Part shown: positions 37,604-48,352 of the stretch, in pieces | Layout of the letters: each line of letters starts with the position of its first letter | How positions within the stretch are numbered: the first letter of the stretch is position 1 | Assembly (NCBI GenBank): GCA_002197995.1 | Contig: NGZR01000001.1 | Location: 8,866,001-8,930,000 of the forward strand | Direction of reading: 5' to 3' | DNA from: Gaeumannomyces sp. JS-464 | Lineage: Eukaryota > Ascomycota > Sordariomycetes > Magnaporthales > Magnaporthaceae | Length of the DNA stretch: 64,000 nt | Notes under the pieces: model-generated | The model's database searches: none | Seen by the model: only the letters and a program-made list of their open reading frames with translations | Told to the model about the DNA's origin: nothing | Position numbers and translations under genes: made by a program

Positions 37604-38016
37604 CTTGGTGTGATGCATCCCTTTCTTGTCCCTGAGATCCCCAACCAACTGCTCCTACTCCCTCCCTCCGGGGCGGCCAAAAAGGGCCTAGTCTAGCCGC
37701 ATCATCTCCATCGCACACACCCCGGGTAGGTCGCCGGATCTCAGAACATGGGTTGGTGACTGATAGGAGAAAATGCGGCGGCAATATCGATTGTGCAGGC
37801 AGGTATAGTGATGCTACCTCGCTAGGCAGGTATAGAGTATATGGGCAGGGTGGAAGGGAGAGGGCAAGAGGGTGGTTTGACTGGACGGCCCTGTCCGGCC
37901 GGGCGTGGGAGCGTCGTCCAATATGGAACGCACGATGGCGGACCCAGAGATTGGAAGATTTACGGCGGGCAGAAATGCCGGATTGAGGTGGTATTTTTGC
38001 ACGGGAACCAGCATGG

Positions 38017-38048
38017 GTGTGTGTGTGTGTGTGTGCGTGTGTGTGTGC
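38017..38048 (+). repeat. (GT)n microsatellite
   Basis: About 16 GT units with one C interruption lie in non-coding DNA, 1.8 kb from the opposite-orientation (CA)24 array at 36155. Confidence 0.88.
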
Positions 38049-38360
38049 ATGCATATCTCTTCCCCCGCTTTGTGCCTGTAAAAAAACATCAATTGGAGTT
38101 TGCGGTCTCGATCGCTCTTTGTGTGCCCCGTTTCCAATACCTCCATCCTCGAGGCTCTTTCTCCTCTCCGCATGGATGCTTGTTATCTTGGAGAACCCCT
38201 CCCTCGTTCCCGTCCTCCCGACAGGCGAGCCAAGGCTTTGGAGAGGTGGAGGAGGACGTGCCATTGCATTTCAGCCAGAATAGGCATAACCTCGCCGTCC
38301 GGACATCCACCCCTGCGTCCCCTCCAATTCATCCTAGGTGCGCATACCTCCCATGCCCTG

Positions 38361-38381
38361 TTTTTTTTTTTTTTTTTTTTT
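38361..38381 (+). repeat. Poly(T) tract, 21 T
   Basis: An uninterrupted run of 21 T in the creA-downstream region. Confidence 0.9.
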
Positions 38382-41333
38382 AACGTGTATTGCGTGCCTA
38401 CCGGAGAATTAAGCGTCCTCGATTGCCCTCCATGCATCTTTCATGATTGACAAGGAAGGCACATCCCATTACCCCATCCAATCCACGAGACGGAAGTCGC
38501 TGCCGCCTGTCCTCGTCCCACCGCTACAACCTGGACCCTCCTTCCCGCGTCAACTTCTTTCACGCTCCATACCTACCTAAAGTTACAAACACCCATGGCC
38601 GATGCAGAGATCACGAACGATCAGACTTCACAGCTCTCTCATCGCCACGCCGCCGAGAGCTGCCAGCAGAACCGCACCCACCTATCCTCCTTGCAATATG
38701 CACTTCATATTCGCCTAGCTCACCGACGTCTGATCGGTGAGCGAGCCGAGACGCAGGCCAGCTTCTTGGCCGCAGGAGCCCTGGCTGGTTGTGCTTTTTT
38801 CCCTGCATCTTGGTGCCTCGTCTTCCGTCCTCGCTTCATCCACCACACTCCAATATATTGCTCTCGTCTTTCCTACGTCCTCACACCCCCTCCCTCCCTC
38901 CGCAGTGCGCGGGCCCCGAGACAGACATGCCTCCCCTCCATCATCCGTCCCACCTCTTCGAGCATAGCGCCTCTGCAACTATAACGCAAGCCGCGAACTA
39001 GCAACAAGCGCGGGCCGGGCGGCGTTTCCTGGAGCCAAAAGATGGCAGACCAGGGGACACGTACGCACCCTCCCCTCGACTCACTCCCGTTCCGCTACCT
39101 AACGTTCAACTTCCACCGCGACACCCGAGATATGCATGTGTCTTTTTAGACGAGGCCGGTTAGAGATGAGGGGGCTCCCCCGAGCAGCGTCGGTTTTGCG
39201 GATCGATCGATCTAGCGCCGGCAGACGCCATCTCTTGTCCTCCTCTTTCCAACAGACCCCTAAGCTATTATCTAAAGCCTCTTGTTTCTGTGATTTTCTT
39301 TTCCCTTCCTTGGCACTCGTTGGACGCCGCCATCCAGCTCGCGCCCGAAGGCCGGTGAACACGTCACCCCGCCCATGTCTTCGCGGTGACGAAATCTGTC
39401 CAAGCCGCCAAGCTCTCGTCAAGTCGGGAGTCGAACGCACCATGCCGGATGTGAGGTGTGGAATTTCCATTCTCTGCTTGCCGGCACCCCCCTTTTCTTT
39501 TTGGTGCTCTTTTGTGGCTTGCCACGGAGCGGGGAAGGACTTCTAGCCCTCCGGGGGCATGCCTAGGCAGCAGAAGCGAGGTCGAGTGGCTGGCTAGATG
39601 TATGTATGTCTTTGGACTGCGTTGATTGCCTGGCCAACTCGAGTCCTCTCTTTGGCAAAGTCACGATACGGACGCCGTCTAGGCAGTGGCGAATGGAGGA
39701 TATTGCGCGAGAGGACTCCTTCGTCGACATCGGCCATGGAGCCTCTAGTTGGCACGGGCCCCTTATCAGCCTGTCGGTCCGCCGGAAACCCGCGCCGGGA
39801 AGGATCTGGCCACTCACTTTTGCCGGCTCCCTCTTGTTCCGTCCACGCAGCCACCAGGCCCCGAAGGAGGGCGGGACGGGCCTCCCGCTCGGGCTCTGGT
39901 ATGTAGGTCTAGGAGGGACAGGAAAAGGGGAGGGCAAGGAGCGGCAGACTGAGAACCTCCGAGCCTCTTTCCTCATTCTCCTTCCGAAAGCCCCGCGGAT
40001 GGAGCGGTGCCAGTTTTGTGCGGACTGCGGGTGCTTCTCAAGTCGGACCATGGCCGGGAGGAGATACTCCTAGAGCTAGAAAGGATGGAAGACAGTCGCA
40101 GCGTCTGGGCTCACCCGTCAGATCCTGGGGGCTCTCGCCTTAGAGCTCATCCTCCCATGTTTGTGGGATGGGATGGGCACATTGTGGAAGCACATACGTT
40201 GAGCTTGTAGACTGGTGGTTGCGGTGGATAGGTACCGAGGTAGGCAGCTACCTGGACTCATCAAAGAGATTACTTGATGCTTCAGTATACCTAGTGAAGG
40301 CTGTGCAAACCACGTGCCGCAGCGTAGTTCGATGCGAGAATATAGTATCGCCGGTGGCCTTGGTGGCGCAGCGAGAAAGGACCGAGAATTGGCACCAACG
40401 GCTAGAGGAACACACGGCACGCAGCGGGCAGGATCCCGCATCTCAGCGAGGCTTTTCCAAGTCAGGCACGGGTGGGCTACATTTTGTAATTGCCCACCAA
40501 GACGCACAAACACAACACCCGCTAAATACCGCACCATATCTCCACGCCGACAAAGCCAAAGCTAGAAAACCAAACAGAGGCGGGCAGTTATTATTACACT
40601 TGGACAGGTATCACGAGAAAGAAGAAAACGAAAGAAAAAAAAAAAAAGGCTGACTAGAGGGGCAAAGGACGGGTAGTGTGACGAAAAGGGGTCGGCGCAG
40701 GAAATCGACAAAGATGCAGACGACGCATATGTGACAAAAACAAGGGTAGAAAGGAAGATGGACAGTGCGTGCGTCCCCAGTGACCCGAAACCCAGTTATT
40801 CCTCCAACATGCTCAACCGACAAGAAGAAAGAAAAAAGGGCAGAGAGAAGAACAAAAGTACAGGTATAGTATAACGACAGGCGGGAAAAAAGACGTCCAC
40901 GCCGCCAAATTTTGGGCTGATACCATCCTTTCCGTGGGGACGCACCCTGTCCTCCCAGCCTTTTGTGTCGATTAGCAGGGACAAGAAAAAGGGAATCCGA
41001 GCCATGACAAGGAAAAAAGGCAGAGGGAGGGCGGGAGAGACAGGAAGAAAAAGGGCGAAAGGCGGAGAGGACAAGGAGACGAAAAGAACAAAGGTCCCTC
41101 GCCCGTAAAGCCGAAAGTACCGCAATGAATCAAAGAACAAACTCCGGCAGCGCGGCATTCGGTGCGCTTCATGGTACCCGTCTTCTCCCATGGCAGATCC
41201 CGGTGTGTTTTTTCGGGATTCGTGAAACCGACAAGGACAAGGCGCCAACTAACCCGGACAGGACTCTCCAGGCCGAAGCGGTCGAGACTCGAAGGAGAAG
41301 AAGATGGCGGCGGGGGCTCGGTATCCCCCCTTC

Positions 41334-42848
41334 TCAGGACTCGACGCCCTCCATCTTGGCGATCCACTTGTTCATCTGCGAGTACTTCTCCTCAAACGTC
41401 TTCTCGAGCTTCTCGCAGGCGCCCCACATGGGGTCCTTCTTGGTCCAGTACGTGTAGCAGTTTGTGAAGATCTGGTGCATGTCCTCGAGGAACTCGACCT
41501 CGGTCTTGTAGTCCCTGGCGTCCATCTTGGCCTTCATTGTGCCTAGGTCCATGGGCCGCTTGATGCGCGTCAGGTAGTCGGGCACCTCGTCCCGGACCGG
41601 GTCCACGGCCTCCTTAAACGGGCCGACCAGGCGGGTCCAGAAGCCTTGGGGGAGGAGGAGGAAAGTCAGCAGACGGAAGCGAAGCGTGCGAGGGAGGAGG
41701 GGCCGTGTTGTTGCTTCCTTACCTGGACCGGACAGCATCCGCGTCAACAGATCGGAGCAGAACTCGAGCTTCAGCTCGGTCGAGTAGTTCTGGTTCGCGC
41801 TCAGCGCCGAGATGCGGCGCTTGGGTCCCGGCGTGGCCCGGGTGTTTGCCGGCAGCGAGGTGCGGGGCTTCTTGGCGGCCGGGCCGGGGCGCGACGACCC
41901 GGCGGCGTTCCCGTTAGGCAGCACGTCCGAGTGGCGGTGGCGCTTGACCGGGCGCGAGGTGACCTCCACGACCTCGCCGGCGTCGTCGACGTAGTGCACG
42001 TTCTTGCGATGGTGATGGTGGTTGTTGTTGGGGACCGCCGGGGCCATCTCGGGCGAGACGGGCGGCGGGGCCGCGTGGCTGTGGTGGTTGGCGGGCGCGG
42101 GCGGGACCTCGATGGAGCTCATGGCGACGACGAGCTCGCTCAGGACCTCCTGGGGCAGGGAGCGGGCGAACTCGGCGCGCGAGTCCGAGGAGCGCATGTA
42201 CTCGGCCGCCCACTCCAGCAGCAGCTTGCGGATCGAGGAGCCCTCGGGGGTGTCCTTCCAGACCTGGACGAGCAAGGGTGTGGCGGGGATGTGCTGGGTG
42301 ACGCGGCGGCACTCGTTCATGGCGCCGAGGGTGGCGTCGCAGAGGCCGCCGATGCCCAGCTCGTGGCCCAGCTTCCAGGCGCCGATCAGGATGTCGTACG
42401 ACGGCAGGTCCTCAATGGTGGGGAAGACCTTGCTCGTGTAGATGAAGTTCTGCGCGCACGCAAAGACCTCGACGGGCGTCTTGGGTAGGTGGACCACATG
42501 CTCAATCTGCTCCTGCTGGTTCCGCTCAAAGTGGTTCCGGAAGTAGGTCGACTTGGCGCAGAGGAAGTCCTTCTGGATGCCAAACGGCTGCTCACCCGGG
42601 CCAACCAAGATGATGACGAAGATGGGGTGAGGGTCTCTGGAGCAGTCGCACGCGTGAGCGGGTGAGACGTGCGACATGTTACAGGGGATCGGATCTTACA
42701 GCCACGTGAACTTGTATGGAGCAGCGGGGGCAGCACTAGCACCTGCGGCGCCGGGAGACTCGAGGTCGACGACATGGCCGTTGTCGGCGTGGCCGTTTGT
42801 GCGGTGATTTGTCGCCATCTCGTCTTCGCCTAGTGGTTCGTTAGCCAT
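41334..42848 (-). CDS. BTB/POZ-bromodomain fusion protein with atypical bromodomain
   Basis: This is probably a chromatin-associated nuclear protein. Exons are 42848-42700, 42636-41723 and 41644-41334, giving 1374 nt and 457 residues; introns are 63 and 78 bp, the second with an AAG acceptor. After a short leader (MANEPLGEDEM) comes a BTB/POZ-like domain, about residues 50-180: FVIILVGPGEQPFGIQKDFL, CAKSTYFRNHF, VHLPKTPVEVF, FIYTSKVFP. A His/Pro-rich linker with a basic KRHRHSDV / KKPRTS / GPKRRIS stretch looks like a nuclear localisation region. The C-terminal bromodomain, about residues 355-450, has GPFKEAVDPV, PDYLTRIKRPMDLGTM and IFTNCYTYW. The acetyl-lysine-binding Asn expected after NCYxY is replaced by Trp, so canonical acetyl-lysine recognition may be lost. 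The frame is intact. Specific function is unknown. Confidence 0.85.
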
Positions 42849-44408
42849 GTTTCAGCGTCGTGTCTGTCAACGCTGGCTAGGGCGTGACTATATTATCGGG
42901 TCGAGATGCGGGACGAAGGAGCAAGCCAAGCAACGGTGGTGATGGATGGCAAGTCAAAGTCAAGGTGTTGTTGTTTTGGGGCTTCGTCCGGGGACAACGA
43001 CGGCGAGGTCAGAAGGAAAATGAGTGGCAAGGAATGAGAGGTTTTTGCAGCTGGACATAAGATGAGATGGGAAGAATGAAATGTGGGGGAGGCGGCAGGC
43101 ACGGTGAGCCAAGGTGAGGTGATGACAAGGCTGGCCGGGAGGGTGAGCAAGAGATGAGGCTGAGGGTGCATGGGCAGTGAGCCGCTCGCGCAAGACAAAC
43201 AAACAGACACAGGGGAAAAAGCAAAGAAAAGATTTTCATCCCTGCCGGATGGTATGAGGGAAGAAAACAAAAAAGAGAGACCAACCCGTTCTGTCTTCTC
43301 TCTCGAGGCTTCACGCCGCCGGGCGCATGAGATGAGATGCAGGCCCTGGCCAATCCCAGGATGATCTGAAAAAAAGGGCTTCTCTCACTCAACCGTCGAC
43401 TGCGCAATGCAGAGTGAGAACGACCCGCCGAGTCAAGCAGTAAACAGTCCCCGGCCAATTGGATGGTAAGCAAAAGTCGTCCGCGATCCTCCCACAATGA
43501 ATGAGCCGCGTCAAGGGCCGGGTTGAGCACGAGGACGGGGGAGGAGGTCGGTGGCGTGAATCGCAGGGTCGAGTGAGTGAGTTGCTGTCGAAACTCGGGT
43601 CGTGATCGCGGCGGGTGGCTTTGAGGCTGAGAAGCTCCAGTCGCGAAAAGGGAAAAGAGTCGATGCTTTCCGCCGCCCGCCGAATGCGCGTGGCAGGAAA
43701 TTCACCAGCCACAACCTCTCTGCCCAGGGTTTAATTTCTTCAGGGGAGCAACACTCCAACGGTTTCGCGAGCAGCCACAGCTGTGGTGGATCAGATTCAA
43801 TGATCGAGTGGGTCTCGTCCACGAAGCCCGTGCGCTCCACGACGCACATGCGTGCCCGCATGATGGGTTTCCTAGGTGTTTTGCTGCTTGCAGTAGTGGA
43901 TGTATGTACGCGTACCATCTCGCAACCCGCCCGCAGGATCCCTACGTACATGCCGATGACGCGTGTGGGGGTGCTCTGCCCGTGAATCCTATTGGACGGA
44001 CAACGGGCAGAGCCTTGACGACTGCCTAGCCCAGCTAGCGGCTGACGCTGGACGCGGGGTTGGCGAGAGCGATGCGTGCTGTGCCGCATTTGCGTTGTCT
44101 GATATCGGGGCGGCCTCCAGCGTCGCACGAGCCTGAGATGCGCCGGTCTGCATCGAGGAGGAGGCTGGTCGGGCGATGTAACTACCTATCTATATATATA
44201 TCGTCGAGACATTCCATCCAGCCCACGCTCAGGCCTGTGAGCCGCCGGCCTGGGAACACGTCGCTAGCCGCCAGCCCTGCCTCTAGCTCTTGGGCACCGG
44301 ACCGTTGTCCCAAAGCCGTAAGCCGATAACTGGTTCAGCCACTTGTGCAAAATCCCCCGCAGCTCGCAAAGGACACCGGCCCCCGCCATCATTCGCATCC
44401 TCGCCCAG
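42849..44408. promoter_or_regulatory. Divergent upstream region of the BTB-bromodomain and myristoylated-protein genes
   Basis: This 1.56 kb stretch separates two outward-facing start codons. On the minus strand the DNA next to the BTB-bromodomain ATG is pyrimidine-rich (about 42950-43350), as expected of a leader. On the plus strand a TATATATATA run at 44191-44200 lies about 210 bp before the ATG at 44409 and is a reasonable TATA candidate. Overlapping open frames at 43.0-44.1 kb on both strands have no domains. Confidence 0.5.
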
Positions 44409-45098
44409 ATGGGTAGCAACGAATCCAAAGAAGCAGGATCCCACGCATCGCGAGCCGCGGACGGCGAGTGGAGGCCCCTGGTGATCAACGCCAACACCTT
44501 TGACGAGCTCCTCCTCCCCAACGAACAAGACAGCAGCAACAGCAGCAGCAGCGCAATGGGCCAGCCGGAACCACCCTCCCGCCCCTCCAACCAGGGCACC
44601 ACCGCCGCCTCATCCCAGCAGTCGCAACAGATGCTCTCCCTCCTCACCACCAAGCAGCACGAGCGCCTGATCCTCGAGCTCTTCACCTTCAAGGACGGCG
44701 CGCAGTTCCAGGCCTGGCTGCGCAGCCCCCAGGTCCGGGGCTCGTGGCTCGAGTTCCAGCGCGACTCGCCCCGGGCCACGCCCCTGCCGCCAAAGTCGGC
44801 CGGCGAGGAGGTCGACAAGGCGAGGGCGGCGCAGCAGGGCAAGGACGCCGTCCAGAAGAAGTCGCCGCGCTACCTGCTGCACTATCCGGACAAGCGCGAC
44901 TGGACCATCGACGACCACATCGTGCGCTTCATCGCCGTCGTCATCTACGACAACCTTATCACGGGCCTGTGGTCGAGCGGCGACTGGAGCTACAGGGCGC
45001 TGGACATTGCAAAGTCGGTGTACGAGGTGCTGGTGTTTCTCAGGTCGACGGACCCGATGCCAGTGGTTGAGGCGAGCCCTCCGGACTACTCTGCCTAG
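44409..45098 (+). CDS. Putatively N-myristoylated protein of unknown function
   Basis: This single-exon gene encodes 229 residues. I chose the ATG at 44409 rather than the in-frame ATG at 44343 because the protein then begins MGSNESKE, a good N-myristoylation sequence (Gly2, Ser6, Lys8). A Ser/Gln-rich disordered stretch follows (residues 35-75). The rest is well-structured and charged, with TTKQHERLILELFTFKDG, FQAWLRSPQVRGSW, RYLLHYPDKRDWTIDDHIV and SYRALDIAKSVYEVLVFL. Codon use matches the other genes, and coding quality is much better than in the surrounding shadow frames. It resembles a conserved fungal protein, but I do not recognise a named family. A membrane-peripheral location is inferred from the acylation signal. 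It converges with the hexose transporter gene. Confidence 0.72.
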   Translation: MGSNESKEAGSHASRAADGEWRPLVINANTFDELLLPNEQDSSNSSSSAMGQPEPPSRPSNQGTTAASSQQSQQMLSLLTTKQHERLILELFTFKDGAQFQAWLRSPQVRGSWLEFQRDSPRATPLPPKSAGEEVDKARAAQQGKDAVQKKSPRYLLHYPDKRDWTIDDHIVRFIAVVIYDNLITGLWSSGDWSYRALDIAKSVYEVLVFLRSTDPMPVVEASPPDYSA

Positions 45099-46084
45099 GG
45101 GGTTGGGGCTGCATTTTTGCCAGTTTTTAGTTTGATGACTAGCATGTTCTTTTCGCCCATTTGTGCAGAATTCCAGTTCGCATAGCGATAGCTTCACATT
45201 GGTTCAATCGACGACTTGGAATCGTGCTGTCATGTGACTTGGGAATAGAAGCAAGCCATGCTATCACCGTTTTCTTCTCCTTTCCCAAATCGTGTGAATA
45301 CGATCATGGAAAATGGGAATTCTCGCGTCAAGGCGTGTTCTGAAAGGTTGGGGTGGCCAGGCAAGTACCGAAGCCTCGCCGATCGCACGGCACTGGAGAG
45401 CTCGGTTGGGCTGGGCGTGCTTCTTTCGACCAAGCCGAGCCGCCAAGGGAGAAGAAATTGTTCATGCGCGTCAGGATCGCAAAGTCACCAACATAATAGC
45501 GTTGCTATTCCAAGCCAAGGGCGCCGTATCCAATGCCGGAGGAGGCTGGGAAAGGTCGTCGTCCATTCGATCCGACGAGTCTCCACCGCGACTGTTCAAG
45601 ATCAAATTTTCATTTCTAGCCGCGCTGAAGCATTCAGTGTTTGGCTTGTCACCAACGTCAAGACAGGGCGGCTAGCTTAAATGACGTCGTCATTGGGCCT
45701 GTCGGGAAATTAGTAATTTTGCCGAACAAGTCCAGAGCGGCGAAAACAGGGGCTCGATTTTTTCGATTTGAATCTTTATTTTATTCGATACTTTTAAGAA
45801 AAAACGCTAGGGGAAGGACAAGGAAAGAGGTATCATGCAAGGCATGGGGATCAAGAGAACCGAGTCCCCTCCAAAACAAAATCGAAAGCGCCGAAGTCAA
45901 CCGAATCGCTTTCCCCCGATCCAATTGCCCGCCGCCTAGGCCAGATGGTATTATGTTTAAAGTGGTGTATGTGTAGTGTTGTCTGTCCTCGTCATCCAGT
46001 TTGGTCCCGCCGTCATTGCCGCTTTGAGTCGCGGAACGAACGGCGGACGAAAATGGAGAGGAAAAGAGTACGCTCCATCCAGGC
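45099..46084. other. Convergent 3' intergenic region
   Basis: This stretch is flanked by the stop codons of the myristoylated-protein gene (+) and the hexose transporter gene (-). It is less GC-rich than the flanking coding DNA, especially 45720-45800 where TTTATTTTATTC-like sequence suggests a 3' UTR end. Frames of 110-140 codons occur but have no recognisable content. Confidence 0.55.
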
Positions 46085-47913
46085 CTAGACCTCCTCGACC
46101 TTGCTGGCCTCCACGCCGGACTTCTCGGCCTTGGTGTGGCCCATCTCGGCGGCGAAGGTGGTGGTGGGGACCCAGCTCTTGGACTTGCGCGCAGTCGTCT
46201 CCTCCAGCATGCGGTCGACCTGCTCCAGGGACAGGCCCTTCATCTCGGGGACGAGGAAGTAGGCAAAGGCCAGGGAGATGCAGCACAGGGTGCCCCAGAT
46301 GAAGAACACCTTGGGGCCCAGGTTGGCCGAGCCCTGGCTGTTGCCAACCATGTAGGGGGTGATGACGCCGATGATGCAGTTCCAGAACCAGTTGGAGGCG
46401 GTCGAGATGCCGACACCGCGCGAGCGGATGGTGAGCGGGAAGCACTCACCGACAATGACCCAGGCGGTGGGGCCCCAGGTGATGGCGAAGAACATGATGT
46501 TGATGCAGATGAAGGCGATCATGGTCTTGACAGCGTTGTCGTTCTGGGCCTCGGGGCGGCCGGCGGTGACGCCGAGGATACCGACGATGTACTGGGAGAT
46601 GATCATGCCCGTCGCGCCGTAGATGAGCAGGAAGCGACGACCGAACTTCTCAATGGACCAGAACGAGATCGGGGTGGAGCAGACGTTGACGAGGGTGGTG
46701 ACGAGCGAAATCAGGAACGGGTCCTGGATGGTGCCGAGCTGCTGGAAGAAGGGGGTTCCGAAGTAGAAGATGAAGTTGATGCCGGTGAGCTGCTGCATCA
46801 TCTGCATGCCGCTGCCCAGGAGCGTGCGGCGCAGATTGGAGTTGCCCTTGGTGATGCTGCCCTTGAAGCAGGCGAGCCACGAGCCGACGTAGCTGGTCTG
46901 CGGGATGTGGGCGGTCTCGTACTCGTGGTTAGCGACGATCTCGGCAAGCTCGTCGCGGATGTAGTCCGAGTCAGTAGGCTGGCCACGGATGCGAGCCAGG
47001 GCCGCAGCGGCCTGCTCGACATTGCCCTTCTTGACGTGGTAACGGGGAGACTCGGGCAGGAGGAAGAGACCGGTGGCCAGAATGATGGCCCAGAGGAACT
47101 GGATGCCGACGGGGATGCGGTACGAGCCAGTGTCGTTGCGGTCCTTGGTGGCGTAGACGACGCAGTTGGCGAGCAGAATGCCGATGGTGATGCAGAACTG
47201 GTAGCCCGAAACCATGGCGCCACGGACCTTCTTGGGCGCGATCTCGGACATGTACAGGATGATGATGGCCGAGATGAAGCCGACACCGAGACCGGCGATC
47301 AGACGACCAAGAACGAAGAGAGCCTCCTGGTTGGTGCTGGCAATCTGGAGAACACAGCCGACGCAGAAGACAGCGCAGCCCATGATGATGGTAGGACGAC
47401 GACCAATGAAGTCGGCGATATCGCCAGCCTGTTGTGGTTGTGCCACCGGTCAGTCCCTGTTTCGGACAGCGAGACAGCACCGCGTCTCGTCTAGAGGCAT
47501 TGAGGTATGACTTACAATCAGAGCACCGAAGAAAGTACCAGCGGACAGGATCGAGGTCATGAGAGACTTCATGGCATCAGGGATAACGAAGGCCTCCTTG
47601 GAGACACCAATGGGCTCCATCTTGGAGTAGTCGTACTGGTGGCCGGTGTACTGCGTGATGAAGTAGGGCATGCCGAGCACGCCACCCATCCAGCCCTATA
47701 GTCCGTGTACATGACGATGTTAGACATGCATGTTCATCGCGCCTAGCGTGGCCAGAGAGCAAGGGACAGGGTCGGACTAACGGTATCATAGCCGAAAAAG
47801 ATACCACCAAAGGCGGCAAAGGCGCAGATGAGGTAGGCCTTGACGGTGATGGGCGCCTCGATCCTCGCGACGTCGGCCGTGCCCTGAACGGGCTCAACAC
47901 CGCCGCCAGCCAT
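46085..47913 (-). CDS. MFS hexose transporter (HXT/RGT2-like sugar porter)
   Basis: This is a plasma-membrane sugar:proton symporter or facilitator of the major facilitator superfamily. Exons are 47913-47782, 47695-47516 and 47428-46085, giving 1656 nt and 551 residues with both introns in phase 0. Sugar-porter signatures are all present: FFGYDTGWMGGVL in TM1, DFIGRRPTIIMG after TM2, GRLIAGLGVGFISAI in TM4, PESPRYHVKKG before the central loop, QQLTGINFIFYFGTPFF in TM7, EKFGRRFLLIYG after TM8, and VPEMKGLSLEQVDRMLEE after TM12. The C-terminal tail is short (about 45 residues), which argues for a transporter rather than a long-tailed Snf3/Rgt2-type glucose sensor. Substrate is inferred to be glucose or other hexose from the family only. 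A TATATAT element lies about 145 bp upstream at 48058-48064. The reading frame is intact. Confidence 0.93.
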
Positions 47914-48057
47914 CTTGGGTCGTTTGTTGCTTGAGCTCTTGGAGGTGGTCTCGACTGCAAAACGCCGGTCAGTATGTCGGACTGATTATAGAGACGTGGG
48001 TGGGAGCACACAAGGAAGAAAGAAGCCAAGACGCAAGGAGGAGAGAGGGCGGGCGGA

Positions 48058-48064
48058 ATATATA
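48058..48064 (-). promoter_or_regulatory. TATA-like element of the hexose transporter gene
   Basis: TATATAT (read on the minus strand) lies about 145 bp upstream of the transporter ATG at 47913 and is followed by a CT-rich stretch (CTCTCTCCTCC), the usual arrangement for inducible fungal transporter genes. Confidence 0.45.
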
Positions 48065-48332
48065 GATGATATGTCGGGCGGGGCAAAGCAATATGACACG
48101 GCAAGCTATAGGGTCATGACAGCGGGCAGCAGGCCCGATGGGGAGGGGAGCGGAGGCGCGGGGCGTGGGAAGATTAAGCGTACGCCCCGGCCGTCACCAC
48201 AGGAAGGCAGAGGAACTTTTTTTTCTGCCTTTTTGCTCTGCTCAGCAAATCAAACAAAGCGATGGGGCCGATGGCCCTCCACTCCTGGCAAATTAAACCG
48301 CGAGGAGGAACGTGTGAGGTCGACCAGCAGTC

Positions 48333-48352
48333 CGACACGACACGACACGACA
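48333..48352 (+). repeat. (CGACA)4 pentanucleotide repeat
   Basis: Four perfect CGACA units lie in the hexose transporter upstream region. Confidence 0.85.

Larger units (their letters stand above)
27840..41333. other. Large gene-poor region downstream of creA (13.5 kb)
   Basis: This is the longest stretch without a recognisable gene. Frames up to about 300 codons (30123-31025 +, 32964-33866 +, 37491-38264 -) cross poly-A/T tracts and dinucleotide repeats, change composition abruptly and carry no domain, so I do not call them. The region holds most of the simple repeats in the window: (CA)24, (GT)n, TACC arrays, a 15-bp triplicate and 21-25 nt T tracts. Pyrimidine-rich stretches near 38.8-39.0 kb followed by an ATG at 39042 and a GTACGC donor-like site could mark a first exon of an unrecognised gene, but I cannot extend it. 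Confidence 0.5.

Noticed and set aside
36155..38048. Possible CRISPR-like or structured repeat array
   Set aside because: The units are di-, tetra- and 15-mers without spacers; they are eukaryotic simple repeats.
41646..42488. 280-codon plus-strand open frame
   Set aside because: Antisense shadow of the BTB-bromodomain gene, Arg/Gly/Val-rich, without independent start context or motifs.
46136..47494. 452-codon plus-strand open frame
   Set aside because: It is the antisense shadow of the hexose transporter exon 3, open only because of GC-biased codon use; it is Gly/Asp/Glu-rich and has no domain.
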